This document shows positions 28,101-35,939 of a stretch of DNA of 64,000 bases, in pieces; within the stretch, counting starts at the first letter, position 1; every line of letters starts with the position of its first letter. Source of the stretch: an uncultured Flavobacteriales bacterium. GTDB lineage: Bacteria; Bacteroidota; Bacteroidia; Flavobacteriales_G; Salibacteraceae. The stretch covers positions 16,768-80,767 of the forward strand of contig CALCCE010000050.1 of assembly GCA_937899835.1 (NCBI GenBank). The letters run 5' to 3'. A model generated the notes under the pieces. That model worked only from the letters and a program-made list of their open reading frames with translations, did no database searches and was not told the DNA's origin. The translations under genes and the position numbers were made by a program.

Positions 28101-28595
28101 CCTTTCACCGTGTCGGTGGTAGATGGCGTAGTAGAATGGGTAAACCGCAACATCGAGTTGCCCGATTCTGCCTCGAACCCGGAAGGCAGCCAAGGATATG
28201 TCACTTTCTCCATCCTGCCGAAGAAAGATCTGAAACTGTACACTTTGATCGAAAACGAAGCAAAAATTCAGTTCGATTACAACGACTTTATCGTTACGAA
28301 CAACACCCAGATCTACGTGAAGCCGATTGACTACGAACCAGTAGTACCGGTGGTGACGCTTTATCCGAATCCAACCAGCGATCAGGTTCATGTGCATTTG
28401 GTGGACATCGACCGCCAACTGATTGAAATGGACCGCATTGAAATACTGGACATCAACGGAAATACGCGGCAGGAACACCGCGGAGAACCCGTATTCAAAA
28501 AGCGGTTGGAAGTGGGTTTCTTGCCCAGCGGAGTGTATATCGTTCGCGCCTGGAATGGCGAAGCAAGCTACGCTACTAAACTGGTGATCTTATGA
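22128..28595 (+). CDS. Giant T9SS surface protein: repeat-rich N-terminus, seven FG-GAP repeats, ASPIC/UnbV, SdrD-B and sorting domains
   Basis: 2155 residues. Signal peptide about 1-26. Residues 30-1240 are beta-rich DUF11-like and other repeats (TLTNVSVVVALPSGI, VTVINGGNGKASTVYL), many with paired cysteines. About 1245-1600 contain seven FG-GAP/VCBS repeats with calcium-type loops (DYTGDGYDD, DYDNDGDVD, DYNKDGNLD, DYDNDGDAD, DYDSDGDLD, DYDNDGDLD, DFDNDGDYD), enough for a complete seven-bladed propeller. An ASPIC/UnbV domain follows (about 1610-1695), then an SdrD-B-like unit (VFNDQNGNGVQDLGEKGIPN, about 1705-1770), a CARDB-like part, a conserved DPNDKM repeat domain (about 1925-2065) and a type A sorting domain (LYPNPTSDQVHVHL). 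Probably a calcium-dependent surface adhesin. Transcribed alone, with a strong terminator. Confidence 0.9.
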   Translation: MNKPMRPYLLLLTVMLSLGSIFKANAAATISSTVTSEMEVCLNSESFELVIVNDSTATLTNVSVVVALPSGIRYVYGSLFETTYSKVQEQNVVKNNNLIFSSGNIPAGDSIKFSIAVAAFQDAITFQDAGNIFRNTVTIHYDGGSETHVSDAYNILYPALTILSVSPNAATILSGNSLTRNVTVINGGNGKASTVYLTDVRNASTLTLDATSLGTISGDTIVLSGSDFNGVGNSDNYLDQNESFTLTQTLSGTSCVDVTVTSAINAHWGCDGDLLSTSTSYGNVSIDFQSPKLALSGTEVLEDCFGSGAPSNQTMRIVNKGTGVASNIDVSIFKSTGGTYNQTIFSRFDPASLQYKVGQSGAFTTVTGMTSTATQNTGDYSCLGTNPVGKMDFTLVNIQPGDTIYVAWDMYSCCVQTCNNEAVKGWRAELSYSDVCATTLYTASLNGQSRNNHLISFTTETPTDIIDGEDEDFTFIVSSFENDLPAGDGASYKVTFTLELGLVYENLKFHSNGVQWTPQSINYSSNVVTAFFPAAAPFTVPKSEMELTLSGSCGSPGWKTIEMDLAYLPDTSCTTGCEIPMECDLEVETYLHCPAVGCAGPNVLAFSVLRTNFGLPDNNLDGMADGSGALNLSEIKRNRAMVGDTIETVVTSFVKSSGTTWNYGAFTSSIDYGSVLSFVNATLTIYDSSAATHFIVTNLTPTTSISNHQQDFSFDLATANLSALNPALSGYSYAGGDSIELRINYRVSDNVNGLLQETTFLNEFYLSAVANPSNGQKEYCNFKNGRITLIGYDWRNNSQNSLTVTSCTKVVNQYWGMSIGDLSSNYGGGNLFPYEYRYWGQIKEAWLVLPPNYSHVNTILKHWGTKKTNSTNSQTVNNVSPDQVTGDTLYYNMAQYYSSGQFKKSDDGFHGRIQVEIAPNCDVPENQYEDMVWIFNYEKSDAIDGAESGQVLASSNDRIRYKRSALQPISANPTQDANTRKVVWDYKLKNTSSSGADNAWIHFIPPSNFTIDSVVNDATGALLTLQNDIYRVGEIKANASADLSIHGTFSSCDTVRVLTYTGYECTGYPTDFASFACPYENYSLYVEPKPSAYQTRISTELGADPCNAELELEIDITSVKLAHMFDMTIDYITPDTQKISVKPNTSEFLYNISNAYTSIADPAYDNGSKTYSFDINDYNSAFALDGIPGVLDINNNRYKLSTTLKLGDQFQNGDFLQVQINGANACNVPLQTINLAIDPNMSFEKDNTAGLHLDNIDSWSASWGDYTGDGYDDLFVPSKDVNAQNLLYQNNQDGTFTKITSGPVVEDLGAAVAGTWGDYDNDGDVDLFVTYQANAPNRLYRNNGDSTFTRVANSVLSQGGIYGHSAAWADYNKDGNLDLMVANYHVTHFNHLYYGDGNGGFTKDQNSVIAQSATSAVGVAWGDYDNDGDADLFLANTNGENNQLFRNDAGLFVEITSGNVVNDGGNSVGGTWGDYDSDGDLDLFVTNASMLEPNFLYNNNGDGTFTKVTSGAIVTDISNAHGASWIDYDNDGDLDLTVANDQFNNFLYSNNGDGTFTKLTNAITEETGNSFGVSWSDFDNDGDYDLYVANRGNSKNDFFINEKGSCTNHIVVDLEGCISNRDGIGARIGVKVTINGASVWQYKHVSTQTSGMAGQNSNKILFGLNDATAIDSLVVEWPSGVVSYLNGAAVNQIHKINEDCASKVCGMVFNDQNGNGVQDLGEKGIPNASLTVSPGGFKVYTDDNGYYQLYIGDGSYTIALDTNSKWTQTLPVANGGYTLVVDKATATEYCGNDFGRNAVCSDPDLSLSLGTTAFRRGLTNMLNVVVTNEGAYDATETIQVDLTMTDNVYILDTDWTQGIAPSGYRAYSLTFSGLDQLSDTIFELTDSVALSAGLDDLVTVEAEISYASSECDTTNNTYSMTDIVVGSIDPNDKMVMVQDLGKSEVAHRNEVLIYKIRFQNVGTYAARIVRIVDELSPDLDWSTFQMESSSHPFTVSVVDGVVEWVNRNIELPDSASNPEGSQGYVTFSILPKKDLKLYTLIENEAKIQFDYNDFIVTNNTQIYVKPIDYEPVVPVVTLYPNPTSDQVHVHLVDIDRQLIEMDRIEILDINGNTRQEHRGEPVFKKRLEVGFLPSGVYIVRAWNGEASYATKLVIL

Positions 28596-28627
28596 GGTAA
28601 ACCAAGGTAAAGGTTAAGCGATGACAG

Positions 28628-28667
28628 GGCTCGGTTCACATAGGTTAGGTGTGGGCCGGGCCTTTTT
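28628..28667 (+). terminator. Strong intrinsic terminator
   Basis: GGCTCGGTTCACA pairs over 13 positions (with some G-U) with TGTGGGCCGGGCC around a 9-base loop, followed by five T. It lies 32 bases past the stop of the giant surface protein. Confidence 0.85.
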
Positions 28668-28806
28668 GTTGGGGTACAACGCTAAAATTGACTTTTACAG
28701 AGAAAGAGGGTTGGCATATTCATTCCATGCTCCAGAAGAACAAAGAGGCCCGGCCCATTCTTCCGAATTTGGCAAAGTTTAGAGGTCTTTTTAATTTCCG
28801 GTGCTG

Positions 28807-31497
28807 ATGCTGTTACCCCGTTTCTTCTCAACTTGTGTTGACTGGTTGCTGGTTTTTCTTCTGTTGGGAGGATGCCTGTTTCCGCATGGGGTGGCCGGGC
28901 AGCAACCCGAAGACAAGTATTACAGGGATGTGGACGGCCTGGCTTCCAACTCCGTTTTTCAGCTTCGAACGAGGGCGGATGGAAAAGTTTGGATGGCTAC
29001 TTCGAAGGGCATTTCAAGCTTCAACGGAATTACCTTCAGGACTTATAATCAGGATCATGGGCTGGAAGATCGGGCTGTTTTTGGCTTGCGCGAATCGGAG
29101 GATGGTACCCTCTACGCCTACACCTACTCGGGGGATGTCTATTTCCTCGAAAAGGATTCGTTTCGCCTGGTGCCCTTTAGTCGTTTGGTGAAGCACACCA
29201 AGAGGTCTTACATCATGGACCTTGCTTTTAAGGGAGACACCGTTTGGGTTGGATATACCGGCAATCCTCCCGTGAAGGGCATTGGGGAGAAATGGGAACT
29301 GGTAGACGAAGTTATCTTGGAAGGACCGGATGCTTTTGCGGCCTACCGCAGGCAAATTGGTCACCATCAAAACCTCATTGGGTATGTGGCCGGAGGAATA
29401 GACTCATTGGTTTTTAAGTTGACGGACTCTCTTGGGGCAGATCAACGCCTTGTGATCGACCGCCCGGGCAGGGCCGGTTATATTGGATATTCTTTTTTGG
29501 AGACAAGGGAGGGGTACCAACTCTTTTGTATGGAAAATGTGATGGTGTTGTATGACCCACAGACAGGGAGCTATCGGAGGCTGCCTTTCGTGGCCAATTT
29601 TTGTACGAACTCCATTTTTCAAGACGCAGCGGGCTACGTTTGGGTAGGAACCTTTTACAGTGGCGTCTACCAGCTGGATCCTCAACAGGATTACATGCCA
29701 GTCAAGCGCCTTTTTCCGCAAAGAACCATTACGGCAATTGCTGAAGACCGCGAAGGTGGTTTTTGGTTTAGCATTATCGGCGGAGGAGTGCTTTATGTTC
29801 CTCAACCCGAAGTGATCAACTACCCTTTGGGGCAGGAGGCTGCGTATGAAAACCCAATCCATCTTTTCGTAGGGAACGACAGTTTATGGGTTCAAACCCG
29901 GCAAGGCAATGTATATGGGTTGAAACCGATGGTAGAAGACCCTTATTTGCTCGCTCCTTATCGCTTACAATCGACCGATGCTTTGGCCGATCAGCTGGTG
30001 ACGGATGCGCTACCGGAGAAAATTATCCCTGAAGATTTAGAAATCGATGGGTTGGGAGACTACCGGGTACTCGCCATGGTCAAACGAGCTGGATGGACGT
30101 TTGTAGGCACGGAAACCCAAGGATTGATCGTGCGTTCGGCGGACGGTAAAACCATCCAATATGATGGAAAAGGTGGTGAGGATTTAAACATAGCCTTTCA
30201 AGCCTTGGCGTTTAGTTCAGACGGGGATTTGTGGGCCGGAACCAACCGCGGGGTTTATCGATACGCATGGCAGGGAGACTCGTTGCGGCAAAAATCATGG
30301 TATCGGAGCGAGAATGGATTTTCGGAGAAAGAAATTAATGCGCTACTGGAACATCAAGGTAAAATGTGGGTGGCGGGTAAGGATAAACTTTGGTCGATTC
30401 CGATTGCTAAAGTGCTCCAACCTTCGAATGCACCATTGATTGAAGTTACCCAAACGGAGGTGCAGCGCGGTGCTGAACGTACTGCTTCGCTCTTGGAAGA
30501 ACTCAGCTATGAGGACAACAACATCTATTTTCATTTTCAGGGAACCCTGTTCCAGCACGACGGGAAGGTGATCTATGAATACCGACTAAAAGGCCTTACC
30601 TCCACGTTTCAAAAAACACAAGATCAGACAGTATTCTATCCTTCTTTGCCCAGTGGCGATTACACTTTTGAGGTACGCATTTTCAACGGTGACGGTATTC
30701 CTGGAACAGCTACTGTGCACTTCACCATTCCTCCTCCTTTTTGGAAAACCTGGTGGTTCATTCTGCTGGAAGTGATCACGGTTTCGGCCATTCTTTATTT
30801 TTTCATTGATTACCGCAACTACATCCGCAATGAGCGGTACAAATTGCAACTTGCCTTGGCCGAAAGTGAGCAAAACGCACTTTCAGCGCAGATCAATCCC
30901 CGGTTTTTGCACAATTCTTTGCGCTCGGCCATTTCGTTCATTTTAAAAGGAGATGCTTCCAAAGCCGCTGACCACCTGGCCAGTTTTTCGGTGTTGATGC
31001 GACTGGTATTGCGCAACACCCGAAATTCGAAAGTAACGGTGAAAGAAGAGGTCGAGATTTTACGACAGTACCTCGAACTGCAATTGCAACGCTTTGATGA
31101 TCGGTTTCAATTTCAAATTGAAGTGCAGCCAGAAGTAGATCAAGACCATACGATTTTGCCTACCATGTTGATTCACCCCCACATAGAGAATGCCATTTGG
31201 CATGGATTAAAAATGGGAAGCCTAGAAGGGACGATAAAAATTGGTGTATCGCAGGATGAAGAGCATTTGTATTGGAACGTGGAAGACAATGGCGTTGGTC
31301 GTGCCAAGACAAGGGGCAATTCGAGTCATCGGGGCATGGCGGGATCGGGAATTGCTATTTCGAAAAATCGGATTGACTTGTTGAACAAGGGCAGCTATGC
31401 TGGCTTCGATATGACCATTACCGACCTTTTGGATGAAGAAAAACAGCCGTCGGGCACCCAGGTGGTGGTAAAAATACCCCGTCATTTCAAAGCGTAG
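28807..31497 (+). CDS. Propeller sensor protein with degenerate LytS-type kinase domain (phospho-acceptor His replaced by Arg)
   Basis: 896 residues from the ATG at 28807; a GTG two codons earlier is an alternative. Signal or first membrane segment LLVFLLLGGCLFPHGVAG, a periplasmic two-component-regulator propeller (GLASNSVFQLRTRADGKVWM, GYVWVGTFYSGVYQLD), a Y_Y_Y-type Ig domain (YEYRLKGLTSTFQKTQ), a membrane helix at about 640-665, and a LytS-type histidine kinase domain. The family motif NPHFLYNSLN reads NPRFLHNSLR: CGG at 30901-30903 replaces the phospho-acceptor His. The ATP-binding N box (HIENAIWHGL) and G box (EDNGVGR) look intact. It is followed, with a one-base overlap, by an intact paralogue. 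Probably a pseudokinase or co-sensor. A His three residues later (FLHN) might substitute. Confidence 0.88.
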   Translation: MLLPRFFSTCVDWLLVFLLLGGCLFPHGVAGQQPEDKYYRDVDGLASNSVFQLRTRADGKVWMATSKGISSFNGITFRTYNQDHGLEDRAVFGLRESEDGTLYAYTYSGDVYFLEKDSFRLVPFSRLVKHTKRSYIMDLAFKGDTVWVGYTGNPPVKGIGEKWELVDEVILEGPDAFAAYRRQIGHHQNLIGYVAGGIDSLVFKLTDSLGADQRLVIDRPGRAGYIGYSFLETREGYQLFCMENVMVLYDPQTGSYRRLPFVANFCTNSIFQDAAGYVWVGTFYSGVYQLDPQQDYMPVKRLFPQRTITAIAEDREGGFWFSIIGGGVLYVPQPEVINYPLGQEAAYENPIHLFVGNDSLWVQTRQGNVYGLKPMVEDPYLLAPYRLQSTDALADQLVTDALPEKIIPEDLEIDGLGDYRVLAMVKRAGWTFVGTETQGLIVRSADGKTIQYDGKGGEDLNIAFQALAFSSDGDLWAGTNRGVYRYAWQGDSLRQKSWYRSENGFSEKEINALLEHQGKMWVAGKDKLWSIPIAKVLQPSNAPLIEVTQTEVQRGAERTASLLEELSYEDNNIYFHFQGTLFQHDGKVIYEYRLKGLTSTFQKTQDQTVFYPSLPSGDYTFEVRIFNGDGIPGTATVHFTIPPPFWKTWWFILLEVITVSAILYFFIDYRNYIRNERYKLQLALAESEQNALSAQINPRFLHNSLRSAISFILKGDASKAADHLASFSVLMRLVLRNTRNSKVTVKEEVEILRQYLELQLQRFDDRFQFQIEVQPEVDQDHTILPTMLIHPHIENAIWHGLKMGSLEGTIKIGVSQDEEHLYWNVEDNGVGRAKTRGNSSHRGMAGSGIAISKNRIDLLNKGSYAGFDMTITDLLDEEKQPSGTQVVVKIPRHFKA

Positions 31498-34400
31498 TGA
31501 AACGGCATCAACATAACAAAGAGAGACGATTTTGGCTACTGGGGAGCGCTTTATCAAGGTGCTTTTTCTGGATTTGTTTTGTGGGCACAATCGGGCACTA
31601 CAACCTGTCTGCACAAATACCCAACTACACCCATTACGATCTTGAAGCTGGCCTGCCTTCCCAGGTAATCAATTGTATGATGGTTGGACATGATGAGGCG
31701 CTTTGGTTTGGAACTAACCAAGGTGTAGCGCGCTTTGATGGCAATGCCTTCCAACGCTTTGGAGCTGAAAAGGGTTTGACCGACTTGTCCGTTGTAGACC
31801 TATTAGAAGACGATCAGCAGCGGCTGTGGTGTAGAACCAGCCACCAACAAATTTTTGTGCTGGAAAGCGATTCCTTTCGCTTGGTGGACATGGGTTGGAA
31901 GCAAGCAGTAGCAAGTCCGGATGCTGCCATCAGCAGTTGGCTGGTTCGGGGAGATACCGCTTGGGTGGCATGGGCGCCTGGGGGCTTGTGGCACGCCACA
32001 GGAATTCATTCTACCACCGAAAAACCGAATTTAGAACGCATTGCTACCGGTAGTCAAAACTACCTCTACGAATGCGGTATAGGTCAGTTTCTGGACGGAG
32101 GTGTGGCACCTGATACAGGATTGTCTTTGTCGATCACGCGAATCGGCGACCCCAGTCAAGTGCTTGATCTGGCACCCATAGATACCTTCCAATCGGGCAA
32201 CTTTACTGCCTTGCCGGTGCAGGAAAATTGGTTGATGGCTTTTCAAAATAAGCTCTTCCTGCACCAGCCCGATTCAGGGTCGAAAGAAAATTGCGCCTTT
32301 CGCAACACCCATGTGAAGGCGGCATTGTTTCAGGACCGCAAGCATTTAATTTGGGTAGGCACGGTGGGTGATGGCGCGTATGTAATTGATCCGGATAGCG
32401 ATTACAGCATCGTTGGAAATTACCTGCCTGGGAAAACCGTTACAGCGATTGCACAAGATTATGAAGGTGGTTACTGGTTCGCGACCTTAAACGATGGTGT
32501 TTATTACGCCTCGGCTCCGTTTACGGTAGATCATCTTACGGTTTTGAATGGCAATCGGATTACTGCCCAAGATGTATTTGACTTTCAGGGTGCGCTGTAT
32601 GCGCGGACGATACCCGTGTACTTTTTTCGACTTCAACTGGAAAAGAATGGCGACTTTAAATACGACCCCATCAAGTTGCCGGTGAACAAAACCATTCACT
32701 CCCAGCGAGTGGTGGGGGATTACCTCTACTATTCTTCGATTCAGGGTTTTTACCGGATGGACAACGACCATCAATCAACCAAGGTGGCGCACGGATGGGG
32801 CAAGTACATGGTCGTTGATTCGACAGGGATGTACCTGTTGAGCAACCGGTTGGAGTTCCTGGCGCATGGAAAAGCACCTACCGAAGAAGAGATTTTATTG
32901 GAGGATTTTTGTCAGCCCGTTTCCATTGAAAAAGAGCAAGATAACTCGCTGTATGTAGGCTGTAATGATGCCATTCGAAGGATTTTTATCGATAAGGAAA
33001 ATGACACGGTGCAGGTGGATACCCTTTGGGAGGGGAGGGGCGTAGCTTTCACCTTGCTTACTAAGCATTGGTTGCTGGCGACCATCAATAGGAAAGGCTT
33101 GTTGATGTTTGATCGACGGCGGATGATGAAGGGGGAGTCTCCCGACCCGGTGACCTTAGCCCTTGATGAAAGCCTGGGGGCGAAGTCTTTGGGAAGAATG
33201 TATCAAACCTTGGATGACGATTTGTGGGTATCCAGCGATGTTGGGCTTCTGCGATTTCAATACACCGACGATACGTTCCAACTCAAAAAGATCTACCAAA
33301 CCAAAGAAGGTTTTCCGCCCAACAATTTTGTGTTGAACATGCATGAGTTTGAAGGGCGGTTGTGGCTTGCCACCAGCGCAGGTCTATATTCCACACCCAT
33401 CTATGAGGAAGAATTACCTACGGTAACTCCAAAGATGAACATCAGCCGGATGACCCTCCAGCAAGACGGGGAAGAGCTGGAAACCGATTCAAAAAACCTA
33501 TCCCATACCGATAACAACATCCACTTTTATTTTGCAGGCACCACCTTTGCCAATGCCGGCGATATCCCTTACCGCTATCGCTTGTTGGGCTTGGATTCTA
33601 CTTTTCAGGAAACGAAGGACCAGCAGGCCTTTTTTCCAGCTTTGCCTCCCAATTCCTACACCTTTGAGGTAGCGGCTGCCAACAGCAAGGGACAGTGGAG
33701 CGAAACGCCTGCGCGTTATACGTTCACGGTATTGCCCCCTTTTTGGAAAACCTGGTGGTTTTATGCCTTGGAAGCTTTGGCGGTAATCGCGGTTCTTTAT
33801 GGAATATCGTGGTTTCGAAACCGGGTGCGGAAAGAACAACAGGAGTTGAAAATGGCCATGGTAGAAAGTCGGCAAAAAGCCCTTTCGGCACAAATCAATC
33901 CTCATTTCTTGTACAATAGTCTCAATTCTGCACAGTACTACATCATTGACGATGACCCCCGCAGCGCAGCCAATCATTTGGAAAGATTCTCCGACCTGAT
34001 GCTTCGGGTGTTTCAAAACACCAGCGTCACTGAAGTAACCTTAGAGGAGGAGTTGGCCATTTTGAAGCTGTACATGGAGCTGGAGCAGGAGCGTTTTGAG
34101 CATGCCTTTACTTTTTCAATTGAGGTAGACGATGCCTTGTCGGCTTCTCAAATTATGATCCCTACCATGCTCTTGCAACCGCACGCTGAAAATGCCATTT
34201 GGCACGGCTTGATCAGAAGCAAGAAAAAAGGAGGACACGTGAACATCATTGCCCGAAAAAAAGAAAATGGTTTTTTGCTGTTGGTCGAAGACAATGGAAT
34301 AGGCCGCAAAAAATCCAAAAACCTGAAGCAAGCCTCCGAATACCAGTCTACCGGCATTCAAATTACCTTGGAGCGCATTGAGTTGTTGAACCGCAAGAAG

Positions 34401-34508
34401 CAGGGCGGATACGCCATGGAAATCATCGATTTGCAAACTGCAGATGGCCAGGCGGCTGGAACCAGGGTGGAACTTTCTTTTCCGCTGGAACTTCCTGCTT
34501 TCAGCTAA
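31497..34508 (+). CDS. Propeller sensor histidine kinase, LytS/YehU type (intact)
   Basis: 1003 residues from a GTG that shares its first base with the TAG stop of the gene before (TAGTG), so translation is probably coupled. N-terminal membrane or signal segment, then a two-component propeller (GLPSQVINCMMVGHDEALWF, IWVGTVGDGAYVID), a Y_Y_Y domain (YRYRLLGLDSTFQETK), a membrane helix (WWFYALEALAVIAVLYGISW) and a LytS-type kinase domain. The phospho-acceptor motif INPHFLYNSLN is intact (His803), as are HAENAIWHGL and VEDNGIGRKKS. It should phosphorylate the LytTR regulator encoded next. The ligand sensed by the propeller is unknown. Confidence 0.92.
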   Translation: MKRHQHNKERRFWLLGSALSRCFFWICFVGTIGHYNLSAQIPNYTHYDLEAGLPSQVINCMMVGHDEALWFGTNQGVARFDGNAFQRFGAEKGLTDLSVVDLLEDDQQRLWCRTSHQQIFVLESDSFRLVDMGWKQAVASPDAAISSWLVRGDTAWVAWAPGGLWHATGIHSTTEKPNLERIATGSQNYLYECGIGQFLDGGVAPDTGLSLSITRIGDPSQVLDLAPIDTFQSGNFTALPVQENWLMAFQNKLFLHQPDSGSKENCAFRNTHVKAALFQDRKHLIWVGTVGDGAYVIDPDSDYSIVGNYLPGKTVTAIAQDYEGGYWFATLNDGVYYASAPFTVDHLTVLNGNRITAQDVFDFQGALYARTIPVYFFRLQLEKNGDFKYDPIKLPVNKTIHSQRVVGDYLYYSSIQGFYRMDNDHQSTKVAHGWGKYMVVDSTGMYLLSNRLEFLAHGKAPTEEEILLEDFCQPVSIEKEQDNSLYVGCNDAIRRIFIDKENDTVQVDTLWEGRGVAFTLLTKHWLLATINRKGLLMFDRRRMMKGESPDPVTLALDESLGAKSLGRMYQTLDDDLWVSSDVGLLRFQYTDDTFQLKKIYQTKEGFPPNNFVLNMHEFEGRLWLATSAGLYSTPIYEEELPTVTPKMNISRMTLQQDGEELETDSKNLSHTDNNIHFYFAGTTFANAGDIPYRYRLLGLDSTFQETKDQQAFFPALPPNSYTFEVAAANSKGQWSETPARYTFTVLPPFWKTWWFYALEALAVIAVLYGISWFRNRVRKEQQELKMAMVESRQKALSAQINPHFLYNSLNSAQYYIIDDDPRSAANHLERFSDLMLRVFQNTSVTEVTLEEELAILKLYMELEQERFEHAFTFSIEVDDALSASQIMIPTMLLQPHAENAIWHGLIRSKKKGGHVNIIARKKENGFLLLVEDNGIGRKKSKNLKQASEYQSTGIQITLERIELLNRKKQGGYAMEIIDLQTADGQAAGTRVELSFPLELPAFS

Positions 34509-34931
34509 ACGAATAAAATCAGAGGCTGAGTCAATGATTGGTAGGAGTTTTTTTCTGTTTCCCTGACCGGCTGCATTGGCGCTACAGGCGAGAGTAGCTC
34601 CAGGTAATTGATCAAACCGGCCCGTTTTCTTTTGGTAAGTTCAACCATAGGTTGGGAGAATAGAACCAATTATTGGCCAATTGAACCAGTTATTGTCGGT
34701 TTTCAATTGAGATGATTTTTCCACTAATTATGTAACGTCAACCATCTTTGATCATGCAATAAAATAGAATATGAAAAGGAAAACAGCAGGAAGGATGATG
34801 ATTGCGAATAGGCTGGGCTGGAATGCCTGCGCCTCGTTGAGCTATCTTTATTTCTCCCCCTCAACTGTAAGGTCATTCGATGATGGAAACGCAATTTTTA
34901 CGGCCAACAAACCACTAGAAACAAGTTTATT
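34509..34931. other. Regulatory gap between kinase and response regulator
   Basis: About 420 bases. Holds paired direct repeats at 34663-34695 (see separate entry) and a 54-codon frame at 34771-34935 that ends overlapping the regulator's GTG start (GTGA). No known family for that frame, so it is not called as a gene here. Confidence 0.4.
34663..34695 (+). promoter_or_regulatory. Direct repeats GAACCAATTATTG / GAACCAGTTATTG, candidate LytTR site
   Basis: Two 13-mers differing at one base start 20 bases apart, the spacing of two helical turns used by LytTR-domain regulators. The core CCAGTTATT fits 7 of 9 positions of the published LytTR consensus [TA][AC][CA]GTTN[AG][TG]. It lies 237-269 bases before the LytTR regulator gene. 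Confidence 0.4.
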
Positions 34932-35672
34932 GTGAGCGACATTAAAGCAATCATTATCGACGACGAATGGAAGGCAAGAGAAGCCTTGAGTAAGTTGATC
35001 AACCGGCATTGCCCGGAGGTAGAAATTGTAGCGATTTGCGAGAACCTTGTGGAAGGCAAAGTTGCCATCTTGGAGCGGGTGCCGGATTTGGTTTTCTTAG
35101 ACATTAAAATGCCCGAGGACAACGGTTTCGACCTGTTGCGGGATGTGCCTAACCGGCAGTTCAAAGTCATATTTGTGACCGCATATCCCAATTTTGCTTT
35201 GGAAGCCTTTGATGAAGGAGCGATCGATTACTTGCTGAAGCCCATTCATTCGGAGCGTTTGATCAAAGCCATTGCGCGTTTTAAAAGTCATGGGGAAGTG
35301 ATCAGTAAAGCACCGACACCAGCGCCACCGGTAACGGTTCCCTTGGGAAAAGTGGGGTTGCCTACCGAAGATGGATTAGAATTCTTTGAAGCGGAGGATA
35401 TTTATCGCTTCCGGGCCAAGGGAACACATACGCTGATGTACTTGGCCTCTGGCGAGTGCCTCAACATTGCCCGCAACCTCAAAAAGATTGAAGACGCGGT
35501 AGCCCACCTCGGGTTTTTCAGGGTGCAAAATGCCCACCTGGTTAACTTGAACTATATCAAAAAGATCAAGAAAATTGATGGAGGATTTGTGGTTTTGCAA
35601 GATGGCACAGAAATCGAAGTTTCCCGCAGAAAAAAGACCAAGCTGTTGAAAATATTTCAGGAAAATCAATAG
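34932..35672 (+). CDS. LytTR-family response regulator
   Basis: 246 residues from a GTG start. The receiver domain has the acidic pair D10/D11, phospho-acceptor D57 (VFLDIKMPEDNG), the switch Thr in FVTAYP and Lys in LLKPIH. A proline-rich linker (APTPAPPVTV) precedes a LytTR DNA-binding domain (about 140-246: FRAKGTHTLMYLASGE, FFRVQNAHLVNLNYIKKIKK, EIEVSRRKKTKLL). It is the expected partner of the propeller kinase just upstream and binds DNA as a dimer on paired direct repeats. Candidate sites lie upstream of this gene and of the next kinase gene. Confidence 0.93.
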   Translation: MSDIKAIIIDDEWKAREALSKLINRHCPEVEIVAICENLVEGKVAILERVPDLVFLDIKMPEDNGFDLLRDVPNRQFKVIFVTAYPNFALEAFDEGAIDYLLKPIHSERLIKAIARFKSHGEVISKAPTPAPPVTVPLGKVGLPTEDGLEFFEAEDIYRFRAKGTHTLMYLASGECLNIARNLKKIEDAVAHLGFFRVQNAHLVNLNYIKKIKKIDGGFVVLQDGTEIEVSRRKKTKLLKIFQENQ

Positions 35673-35821
35673 TGGGAATCGGAGCGCAGCGGTTCTGTCT
35701 TCGTCCCGCTTTTCATTGGAAATAAACCTTCTTAAATATTATCTCCTTCGGCAATATACTTTCGGGTCATTACCTGAAAATTTCTAAGAACTGACGGAGA
35801 ATTTTTGTTTTTACCTTTCGA

Positions 35822-35853
35822 GGTAGCGTTCATCTTCCAAACCGGTAGCATTC
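35822..35853 (+). promoter_or_regulatory. Direct repeats GGTAGCGTTC / GGTAGCATTC, candidate LytTR site
   Basis: Two 10-mers differing at one base start 22 bases apart, about 90-120 bases before the TPR kinase gene. In the first, AGCGTTCAT agrees with the LytTR consensus at 8 of 9 positions; the second is weaker. Confidence 0.4.
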
Positions 35854-35939
35854 GCGGCAACTTCTTCGGCATTCAAGTCAATTAATTGAGTATCATCGTT
35901 AAAATTGTTTTATTCGATGGGTAATGGTACTTGAGTTAC

